64,000 bases of DNA from Pseudoteredinibacter isoporae_A. GTDB lineage: Bacteria > Pseudomonadota > Gammaproteobacteria > Pseudomonadales > Cellvibrionaceae. A program made the position numbers and the translations under genes. Below are positions 1 through 6,613 of this stretch, piece by piece; the stretch's first letter is position 1, and every line of letters begins with the position of its first letter. The stretch covers positions 1-64,000 of the forward strand of contig NZ_BAABWJ010000002.1 of assembly GCF_040372805.1 (NCBI RefSeq). Direction: 5' to 3'. A model generated the notes under the pieces. The model worked only from the letters and a program-made list of their open reading frames with translations. It had not been told where the DNA came from and searched no databases.

Positions 1-357
1 TGAGACCTCCATTCCCATGTGATGTGCAACAGGCTTTAAAAGCTGATCCTGATGAGGTTCATCCATAGATTCTAGAGCCTGAAGAAGCCCGGTAGCGAAT
101 GACTGGGACTGTAGCTGTTGATTATATTCCAATTGAAGTTCATTGAGGCGAACGTTTACAAACGTTAAAGCACTCTGTACCAATGAGTTCACCCAGTAAT
201 AGCCAAATAAAGCCCTTTCGGACAAACCACCATTCTCTTCACCGAGCTCTAAGCTGTTAATCATCTCAATCACAGCATTGGTTCTGTCTATTGCGTCTAA
301 GCAGTCCGTGAGCGTTGCCGGATTACTGGATTGACTGAAGAACGGATGGGGTGGCAA
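1..357 (-). CDS. Hypothetical protein, 3' part cut off by window edge
   Basis: An open frame of 119 codons runs without a stop from position 357 to the window edge on the minus strand. The visible part has the feel of a real protein: an acidic, helix-rich stretch with residues AIDRTNAVIEMINSLELGEE and then YYWVNSLVQSALTFVNVRL. I recognise no family. No ATG or GTG lies between the upstream in-frame stop (near 432) and this stretch, so the TTG at 357 is the best available start; an out-of-frame ATG at about 380 suggests either a frameshift or a start I cannot resolve. It lies 90 bp downstream of the 448-1197 gene in the same direction and belongs to the AT-rich island. Confidence 0.5.
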   Translation of the reverse strand, partial: MPPHPFFSQSSNPATLTDCLDAIDRTNAVIEMINSLELGEENGGLSERALFGYYWVNSLVQSALTFVNVRLNELQLEYNQQLQSQSFATGLLQALESMDEPHQDQLLKPVAHHMGMEVS

Positions 358-447
358 GGGGCTATTCGTTGCACCATTTTTGAGTGAGTTATTGTGTATT
401 GTAAAACGGGCCTGAATGTTTCGGTCGGGCTAGTATTACTTCGTCTG

Positions 448-1197
448 TTATAGGGGAGGCTTTTGGGTCGTATTGTGGTAGGTGTTTAAATACATTTCTC
501 TAGCTTTAAAGTCTTGCATCATTCCAGGGAAATCTGCATTGCAGTTAGGGCATACTGGCCTAACTGCTGGTTGAGTATTGTAAATTAGGCGATAAATTAC
601 CGCGGGCAACCATGGCTTCTCGTGCCGAACAAAACTGGGTTTAGATACATGCTTACACTGTAAACAAATGCTTAGGTTAAAAAATTCACCGGGTAACTCT
701 ATGTCCAGTAGAGTTAGGAATTGCTGCGCAATGCTTTTAAGGTAGGAAGGTAGGTTATCCTTTGTTAAACCTGTATTGTAGAAACCTACTTCCTCGCCGT
801 AGTCACGAACATTTCGAATGTCTTCTGTTGCCCCATACCAAATTGAATAGAGGCCCGTGTAGTCAGATTTCTCGTACGTTATTTCGAGTAGCTCGGTACC
901 ACGAATTGCATCTATTTCACCTGAGATAATTTGAGTGCAAACTAGGCGGACATAATCGCCGATGCACTGTTCGTTCGAGGGAATGTTAAATTTCAGGTCA
1001 TTTAGTGTTGCTAAAAAATATTTTTCAATCTCTTCAGTCAGAGGATCACGCTCATACCCCATGCTAGCTAGGATTTCAGCATTTTCAGAATTTGGGTTGC
1101 TGTACAATAAGGCTTCAGCCCAGTCCGTATAATCTTTAGTGGCCGCTTGGTTGAGCGCTCTGCGACCTAGTAAAAATTGTAGCTGTTTATCATCCAT
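448..1197 (-). CDS. Hypothetical 249-aa protein with C-terminal zinc-ribbon cysteines
   Basis: Function unknown. The ATG at 1197 follows the stop of the upstream chimeric recombinase gene (1203-1205) by 5 nt, so the two are probably co-translated. The N-terminal 150 residues are acidic and helical with no family I recognise. The C-terminal third has two CxxC pairs, CLQC and CPNC, about 40 residues apart, which would form a zinc ribbon; proteins of this kind often bind nucleic acid or act as structural zinc proteins, but that is inference. There are no membrane segments or signal peptide. Its AT-rich codon use matches the rest of the first 2.9 kb and differs from the genes after 3 kb, which suggests transfer with the recombinase. 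Confidence 0.6.
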   Translation of the reverse strand: MDDKQLQFLLGRRALNQAATKDYTDWAEALLYSNPNSENAEILASMGYERDPLTEEIEKYFLATLNDLKFNIPSNEQCIGDYVRLVCTQIISGEIDAIRGTELLEITYEKSDYTGLYSIWYGATEDIRNVRDYGEEVGFYNTGLTKDNLPSYLKSIAQQFLTLLDIELPGEFFNLSICLQCKHVSKPSFVRHEKPWLPAVIYRLIYNTQPAVRPVCPNCNADFPGMMQDFKAREMYLNTYHNTTQKPPL

Positions 1198-1202
1198 TTC
1201 AA

Positions 1203-1853
1203 TCAGCCTATCAAAGCGATAGCATCCGCTTTGTGGTCAGGTGCTAAGTGGGCATAGCGTAATGTTGTATTCAAATCAGAGTGACCACACAGCTCTCGCA
1301 CTGTATTCAGCGGTACCCCCTTCATCACTAGCTTAGATGCAAAGTCATGGCGCATATCATGCCAGCGAAAGCGGGTGATTTCAGCTAACTTTAGGATTGT
1401 TGCCCATGATTTGCGAACATTGTCTAATTTTCCGCCGTCATCGGCGGGGAATACTCGGCCACCGCGAGTAGGAGCCTGCTTTCTCCATTTATTCAATACA
1501 TCTATAGCGGTCGGGCTAAGTGGAATATGTCGTGTCTTTTGGGATTTTGAGGTTTCTTCGGTAGGGCATGGTGATTGTAAAAATGACGCTACAAAGATGA
1601 TTGCTTTGCAGTTACTGAGAGCTTCTTTATTCAATTGAGCTACTATCCCGCCAGAAAACGATTCGGCTAGCAGATAGTATGGCTCGCTTGGCAGTTGGTC
1701 GCTGATTATTGTTGCTAGGTGCTCATAGCTCTGGGGCCCGCTTTGTGGAAGTGCCATAACTGTAGGTTTTAGCTGTCTCAGTTGGCTTACAAATGAGTCG
1801 AATAGCTGCCCACTTCCATCCATCCCCGGTAGCAATATCAGTCTGTTAGTCAT
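1203..1853 (-). CDS. Chimera: alpha/beta-hydrolase N-terminus fused to tyrosine recombinase C-terminus
   Basis: One continuous 216-codon frame joins two unrelated halves. Residues 1-95 look like the start of a small alpha/beta hydrolase: LILLPGMDGSG (oxyanion-hole strand) and YYLLAESFSGG, with the nucleophile-elbow pattern around S68. From about residue 100 the protein is the catalytic end of a phage-type integrase: KTRHIPLS (beta hairpin), RWHDMRHDFASKL (the H-x-x-R pair), ELCGHSDLNTTLRYAHLAP (second His and nucleophile Tyr). The first catalytic Arg and the whole core-binding domain of the recombinase are missing, as are the acid and His of the hydrolase, so neither activity should remain. 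It most likely arose by integration into, or deletion across, a hydrolase gene. A second copy of the recombinase end lies at 2478-2672. Confidence 0.75.
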   Translation of the reverse strand: MTNRLILLPGMDGSGQLFDSFVSQLRQLKPTVMALPQSGPQSYEHLATIISDQLPSEPYYLLAESFSGGIVAQLNKEALSNCKAIIFVASFLQSPCPTEETSKSQKTRHIPLSPTAIDVLNKWRKQAPTRGGRVFPADDGGKLDNVRKSWATILKLAEITRFRWHDMRHDFASKLVMKGVPLNTVRELCGHSDLNTTLRYAHLAPDHKADAIALIG

Positions 1854-1976
1854 TTTTATGCTCGCCTAAAAGACTACTTTCCCTTGGAGAGCAATGACAA
1901 CTGTTTAGTTGTGGTGAATCTTTCGCCTCTACTAAGGTGGTCAGATTCAGTAAGTCACTGCAATAATTATGTAAAC

Positions 1977-2450
1977 TCATGAGAAGAGGCTTACAAGGGA
2001 ATCAATATATAAATACAATATGGCCAGATATCCAAGCCCTAAAAAAGGCATAAGTACAGCGGAAATAATACTTAGTGGAGCCACTTCAAAATAGGCCAGC
2101 TCGCCAGAAATGGGGCTCACGCGAGCATTGTAGTATTCGCCTTTCGTGTATTTATTGTAAATTTCCCTTTGATAATCCAGCGAGGGGAATAGGTCAAAAC
2201 TGCTTAATGTTGGAGTCTGGCTAGTAAAAGTCTTGCCTCTAAATTCGTACTCAAAGTGAACAATTGCTTCAATCAAACTTTCGCCTCGTGCACCGGTCTG
2301 ATTGAGTAGTTTGCTATAAGTAACTTTAGCCGCAACCACTGGCCATGTGTTGATCTGCTTTTTGAGAAACTTATAAAATAAGACTGGTAATATACTCAGA
2401 ATGACGAAAATTATTGAGATAGAAATAAATAAAACTTTGACGATGGGCAC
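1977..2450 (-). CDS. DUF3592-family membrane protein
   Basis: A 157-residue protein with an N-terminal membrane helix (about residues 5-27), a soluble beta-rich middle with the FEYEFRGKTF pattern and a Tyr-rich YTKGEYYNARVSP segment, and a C-terminal hydrophobic stretch (about 125-155). This arrangement matches DUF3592 proteins, small two-helix membrane proteins of unknown function. It sits between the two copies of the recombinase 3' end, on the same strand, and may be cargo of the decayed mobile element. The ATG at 2450 is the only good start; TTTTTTGTGCCC precedes it and gives little ribosome-binding signal. Family call fairly secure; no role can be assigned. Confidence 0.7.
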   Translation of the reverse strand: MPIVKVLFISISIIFVILSILPVLFYKFLKKQINTWPVVAAKVTYSKLLNQTGARGESLIEAIVHFEYEFRGKTFTSQTPTLSSFDLFPSLDYQREIYNKYTKGEYYNARVSPISGELAYFEVAPLSIISAVLMPFLGLGYLAILYLYIDSLVSLFS

Positions 2451-2477
2451 AAAAAATCCTTTTATTGATACGTTATT

Positions 2478-2672
2478 TTAATTGACCAAGGCAATAGCAT
2501 CCACTTTGTAATTTGGTGCTAAAGGAGTATGGCGTGAGTTGGTGTTCAAATCAGCATGTCCACAGCGCTTATACCCTAATTAGCACCACAGTTTCTATCA
2601 CCTGCTCTGCTGCAAAGTCGTGGCGTATATCATGCCATCGAAAGCGGATGATTACAGCTAAATTCAGACTTC
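2478..2672 (-). pseudogene. Degenerate tyrosine recombinase 3' end (second copy)
   Basis: Read on the minus strand this stretch gives FRWHDIRHDFAAEQV, an in-frame TAA, and after a small shift RCGHADLNTNSRHTPLAP and VDAIALVN before a TAA at 2478-2480. It aligns along its length with the end of the chimera at 1203-1400 (RWHDMRHDFASKLV, LCGHSDLNTTLRYAHLAP, ADAIALIG). It carries at least one internal stop and a frameshift, and the catalytic Tyr is replaced by His, so it is dead. With the first copy it makes a roughly 195-bp direct repeat flanking the DUF3592 gene. Confidence 0.8.
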
Positions 2673-3004
2673 TAATCAGGAATATGCACGCGTTCCCTAC
2701 TAGTCGCCGCTGTAAGGTTAGAAACTCAACCTGAACGACATAGGCATGTGTTTTTCCAATTTTGCAGTGTTTCTTTAGCAGTAAAGTGTTCTAGATGCTG
2801 CTTTTATAGACAGAATGATAGGAGATTGCCGCCAAATCAGCCTCCACATAACAGGATAATTCGGACAATTCGCTGTACTGTAGGGACATTGGGCTTGTGA
2901 GCTTGGGATAATCGGGTAATTTGCCGGGTGGGAGGGCTGTATAGGGCGGCTCATCTATCCGCGCTCGCATCTACTGAAACGCTGAACTGAGGCCGTTGTT
3001 CGTA
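2673..3004. other. Intergenic stretch between mobile remnant and AraC gene
   Basis: No credible gene. The first part (to about 2760) may be more of the decayed recombinase but is too degenerate to align by eye. Composition changes near 2900-2950 from AT-rich to the higher GC of the following genes, which I take as the edge of the island. The rest must hold the promoter of the AraC gene; I see no clear -10/-35 pair. Confidence 0.4.
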
Positions 3005-3844
3005 ATGAAGAATCTTGTAAGCCACGATACGGTGGGTGAGCCCCTTCTGTCGCTTGACTCTATTTGCATTCCGCCCAGTTTGGTTGGCTCGCCGCTTCGT
3101 GTGCCCAGTTACCAGTTGATCCGGATTGTTGCTGGGGAGGGGGCTCTGCTGATTGATGAGCGGAAATTTGAGATATGCCCAGGGCGTATATTTTTGGTAA
3201 CGCCGTGGCAGTTGTTGGAGTATTTGGACGTAAGCTCGGTTGAGGCGGTGCATACTGAATTTTCGGCCGATATGTTGTCGAAACTGTACGGCGATATATT
3301 GATCGAGAGAATTAAGATGTATAGCCCCGAGCACGCGGTGCAGTATGTCGATATCACTCAGGGTAAGGGCGATAAAGTCGATACCTTACAAGCACTATTA
3401 ATGCAGGAGCTGGCCGATGAGGCTTCTCATCAAAGCACCCAAAGAGCGATGTTTTGTGCTTATCTCTGTGTGATCTCTGAAATGGTGGGCGGTGGCAAGC
3501 CCCGTAATCAGGATGCCTTTCGCGTCGAGAGCCTGATGGGGCTTATTTCCGACAATTATGCTGTCGATCACAGTGTTGAGTTTTACGCTGAAAAAATGAA
3601 TTTGTCTTGCAAACAACTCAATCGTATTGCCAAAGACAACACGGGCTATACCGTCTCTCAGTTGATTCAAAATCATTTGATACTTGAAGCGAAGCGGCGA
3701 ATTATGGCTGGAGACCATGGTGTTAAGTCCATCGCGATCAGTTTGGGTTTTGGCGACCCATCTTATTTTTCGCGGTTCTTTCGTCGGCACGTGGGTGTGT
3801 CTCCAAGGGAGTATCGGTCGCAGGCCTTAGGGAAAAGAAGTTAA
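3005..3844 (+). CDS. AraC-family transcriptional regulator
   Basis: A 279-residue regulator. The N-terminal 150 residues form a cupin-like sensing domain (VPSYQLIRIVAGEGALLIDE, FEICPGRIFLVTPW); the last 100 residues hold the double helix-turn-helix, with LSCKQLNRIAKDNTG and IAISLGFGDPSYFSRFFRRH followed by GVSPREYR, the AraC signature. ATG at 3005 is preferred for family length; a TTG at 2996 lies 4 nt after GAGG and would add three residues. It reads into the TonB receptor gene 112 bp downstream and is its likely regulator, possibly sensing the imported compound or a product of the acylase at 6614. Family certain, ligand unknown. Confidence 0.9.
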   Translation: MKNLVSHDTVGEPLLSLDSICIPPSLVGSPLRVPSYQLIRIVAGEGALLIDERKFEICPGRIFLVTPWQLLEYLDVSSVEAVHTEFSADMLSKLYGDILIERIKMYSPEHAVQYVDITQGKGDKVDTLQALLMQELADEASHQSTQRAMFCAYLCVISEMVGGGKPRNQDAFRVESLMGLISDNYAVDHSVEFYAEKMNLSCKQLNRIAKDNTGYTVSQLIQNHLILEAKRRIMAGDHGVKSIAISLGFGDPSYFSRFFRRHVGVSPREYRSQALGKRS

Positions 3845-3906
3845 AAGGAAGATTTGTACCAGACTAGGTGAGTTATGTCCCTTTTTCGTCGATAAACAAC
3901 TCAATA

Positions 3907-3956
3907 TGATGGCCCCTCTATTTTTGTCGTTCCGAAGTGTCAATAGAGGGTCATCA
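3907..3956 (+). promoter_or_regulatory. Hairpin covering the ribosome-binding site of the TonB receptor gene
   Basis: CCCTCTATT (3914-3922) pairs perfectly with AATAGAGGG (3942-3950) across a 19-nt loop, and the stem extends after a small bulge by TGATG (3907-3911) with CATCA (3952-3956). The 3' arm contains the only ribosome-binding site, GAGGG, and ends on the first base of the start codon. In the mRNA it would mask initiation of the receptor, so a helper (RNA, protein, ribosome or ligand) may be needed to open it. The structure is visible; the control role is inferred. Confidence 0.5.
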
Positions 3957-6559
3957 TGGCTATCGATAAACCGAATAAAAATAATCATAGAAAATTCAGA
4001 AAAAACGCCTTATGCCTCGGCGTGTGTTTGGCGATGTCTTTGGAGTTGTCGGCGGCTTCCATCATGGAAGAAGTGGTCGTCACCGCGCAAAAGCGTGAGC
4101 AGGATGTGCAGGATGTGCCTATCGCAATTTCGGCTTTTAATGGTGAAACCCTTAAAGAGATGGGTGTCGAAAATGTGAGTGATATCGGTCGTTTTACGGC
4201 AGGTGTTGAAATGCACAACGATAATACGACTCAGCCTACCTACAATATTCGTGGTATTCAGACTTCAGATTTTACCGTGGGTTCAGACCCCGCTGTTGCT
4301 TTGTATATCGACGGTGTGTATGCGGGGCGCGGTGCCGGGTCTGAAATTCCACTTTCGGATGTGGAGCGTGTGGAAGTGCTAAAAGGGCCACAGGGTACTT
4401 TGTTCGGGCGTAATGCCACCGGGGGCGCCATTCATATCATCAGTAAGCGGCCGAGTGATCAGCTGGAAGGGAATATTACGGTCAGTGCCGGCAACTTTGG
4501 CAAGAAAGATATTGATGGGGTGTTGAATATCCCCTTAAGTGATGATGTGGCGTTTCGTGTGAGCACGTCGGTGAACCGCCGTGATGGCTACCTGAAAAAT
4601 TTGTCTGGCCCGGATATTAATGGTGCAGACAATCAGTCCTATCGTGCGGCTTTGCTTTGGGATATTAGTGACAGTACCTCGGCGCTGTTTCGCGCGGAAT
4701 ACAGCAAAATGGATCAGAGCTCCGGGGGTATTTATACCACAACCAAAAGTGTCTATGGCGCCTCGACCGATGTCGCGTTCGATCCATTTGGTGATGTGAC
4801 CAGCGATGTGTCTCCGAATGAGCGCCGCGAGTTATCGGGGGTTTCTTTAGAGCTGGATCATGAGTTTGAACATTTCTCCTTTAAATCCATTACCGCTTAC
4901 CGGGCCATGAACGTTGATTTTATCAGCGATCAAGACGGCAGTGCCGACCCGATGCATCACTTTGTGTCGATCAATACCGATGATCAAGATAATTTCAGTC
5001 AGGAGTTTCGCTTTAGCGGTCAATCAGATCGTTTGTTTTGGACCGCGGGATTAACCTACAGCAAAGAGCATGTGGATCACACCACCGTTGCTGAGTTTAA
5101 TTACGACACTCTGGAAAACTTTGCGATCTACAGCGGCTTGCTGGGAAATGTTGATGCATTTTCTGCCTTTGGTTTGGGGGCCGATGCTTTGGGTTTACAT
5201 GCCGGTTCCAGTGATCAGGATATTGCCGAGGTGGTGAATCAGTTGCGGCAGGGCCTAAGCGGCCTGGGACTGAACGGCATTGCCCTGAGCAGTTTCGTGA
5301 CCTCGCTTTATGCCGCACAAGCCGACCCTACAGGCAGTGGCAGTCCCTTTGGGGCGCTACAGGCGATTGCTTCTTCCGGTTTTTGCCCTGGCGGCCCCTA
5401 CGATTCCATTGGAAGTGCGGCGGCAGTGGTGGGTATTAATGGCGCGGTAGGCTGTTCGGTGTTGCCGCAAATTCAGTCCCGCCTTGGCAGTAATTTGTGG
5501 CAGGAGTCGGTTCGCAATACCGGCGAATATCAGAGCTATGCGGTATACGGTGATATCACCTATGCCCTGACAGAGCAATTGAATCTGTCGGCGGGTTTGC
5601 GTTACACCTACGACGATAAAACCTTCACCATTCAAACCGCCTACGATCCGAACAATTACTTTTTCAGTTTGAGTGATGCTTTGGGCGGCGGCAGTCTGCC
5701 GATCGGTGTTGCGTTCTATAACAACGGCATTAACGGCAACGGTGAGATTCAGGCATTGGCAAATGACTGGGAAGCGGTTTCCGGGCGACTGGTTCTGGAT
5801 TACATCATCAACGACAGTGCCATGTTGTATGCCAGTGTAGCGACGGGTTTCAAAGCCGGCGGCTTTAACAGTTTAAGTTTCGGCCCGGGCATTGAACCGA
5901 CGTTCAGCCAAGAAGAAGTCATTAACTACGAAGTGGGCATGAAGGCCGACTTTTTCGATAACCGCCTTCGTGTCAACAGCGCCGCTTATTTCTACGACTA
6001 TGACAACTTGCAAGAGTTGGCGTTGGTCGGATCGCCGATTCCAACGTACAACCTCCGTTCTGCGAAAGCCGAAGGGCAGGGCCTGGATTTGGAAGTGTTT
6101 TGGGCACCTACTGACAACCTGGTCATTGCCGGTAACTACAGTTATTTGGATACGGAGTACACCGAATACCCGGTTCTTTTCAGTGCTGGAGAAACAGAAG
6201 CAGACGACCGAACTGGCGAACCAAGAGCCATGACACCGGAGAACAAGGTAAACCTGATGATGGAATATCGTTGGAATCTGGCCGACTTGGGTGACTTAGT
6301 GGTTCGCGGTGACTACAACTGGACGGATGATCGTGTGGGCGGTTTGGCAGGCGAAAATGTGCCGGCGTATGAGCTGCTCAATGCTCGCGTGAGTTTTCTG
6401 GACGAGTCGGGCGCCTGGAGTGTGTCACTTTGGTCCAATAACCTGAGCGACGAAGATGTGCTGGGTGAATATTCCGGCCCAGCGAGCGCCATTGGGTCAC
6501 ACACTATTTGGCGCCTTCCTCCGCGCACCTTCGGCATCGATGTCAGCGTAAACTTTTAA
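3956..6559 (+). CDS. TonB-dependent outer-membrane receptor
   Basis: An 867-residue active-transport receptor. Signal peptide about residues 1-35 with an unusually long charged start, then the plug: SIMEEVVVTAQKREQDVQDVP (TonB box region), VEVLKGPQGTLFGRNATGGAI; the barrel follows and ends in a C-terminal Phe (VDVSVNF), as outer-membrane insertion requires. The type with VVTAQKRxQDxQDVPIA is the abundant family in marine gammaproteobacteria used for siderophores, vitamins and many organic substrates; the ligand cannot be read off. Residues 400-510 form a long loop rich in Gly, Ala and Ser, larger than usual, that may shape substrate choice. It follows AraC and precedes a penicillin-acylase-type enzyme, suggesting uptake of an amide- or ester-containing compound. 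ATG at 3956 has GAGGG 5 nt upstream. Confidence 0.92.
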   Translation: MAIDKPNKNNHRKFRKNALCLGVCLAMSLELSAASIMEEVVVTAQKREQDVQDVPIAISAFNGETLKEMGVENVSDIGRFTAGVEMHNDNTTQPTYNIRGIQTSDFTVGSDPAVALYIDGVYAGRGAGSEIPLSDVERVEVLKGPQGTLFGRNATGGAIHIISKRPSDQLEGNITVSAGNFGKKDIDGVLNIPLSDDVAFRVSTSVNRRDGYLKNLSGPDINGADNQSYRAALLWDISDSTSALFRAEYSKMDQSSGGIYTTTKSVYGASTDVAFDPFGDVTSDVSPNERRELSGVSLELDHEFEHFSFKSITAYRAMNVDFISDQDGSADPMHHFVSINTDDQDNFSQEFRFSGQSDRLFWTAGLTYSKEHVDHTTVAEFNYDTLENFAIYSGLLGNVDAFSAFGLGADALGLHAGSSDQDIAEVVNQLRQGLSGLGLNGIALSSFVTSLYAAQADPTGSGSPFGALQAIASSGFCPGGPYDSIGSAAAVVGINGAVGCSVLPQIQSRLGSNLWQESVRNTGEYQSYAVYGDITYALTEQLNLSAGLRYTYDDKTFTIQTAYDPNNYFFSLSDALGGGSLPIGVAFYNNGINGNGEIQALANDWEAVSGRLVLDYIINDSAMLYASVATGFKAGGFNSLSFGPGIEPTFSQEEVINYEVGMKADFFDNRLRVNSAAYFYDYDNLQELALVGSPIPTYNLRSAKAEGQGLDLEVFWAPTDNLVIAGNYSYLDTEYTEYPVLFSAGETEADDRTGEPRAMTPENKVNLMMEYRWNLADLGDLVVRGDYNWTDDRVGGLAGENVPAYELLNARVSFLDESGAWSVSLWSNNLSDEDVLGEYSGPASAIGSHTIWRLPPRTFGIDVSVNF

Positions 6560-6579
6560 GACTCTGGGGCAACCCTTGT

Positions 6580-6600
6580 GCTGGCTTCGGCCAGCTTTTT
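6580..6600 (+). terminator. Intrinsic terminator after the TonB receptor gene
   Basis: GCTGGC-TTCG-GCCAGC followed by five T: a perfect 6-bp stem closed by a UUCG tetraloop, the classic stable form. It lies 20 bp after the receptor stop and only 14 bp before the acylase start codon, so acylase expression from the receptor promoter depends on read-through, unless a promoter is hidden in the gap. Confidence 0.85.
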
Positions 6601-6613
6601 ACTGAAATGAGCT

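Noticed and set aside
1203..2672. Integron cassette array, suggested by repeated recombinase ends
   Set aside because: The repeats encode recombinase protein rather than attC-like palindromes, and no integron integrase or core sites are visible.
2513..2734. Plus-strand open frame of 73 codons
   Set aside because: It is the antisense shadow of the degenerate recombinase end at 2478-2672.
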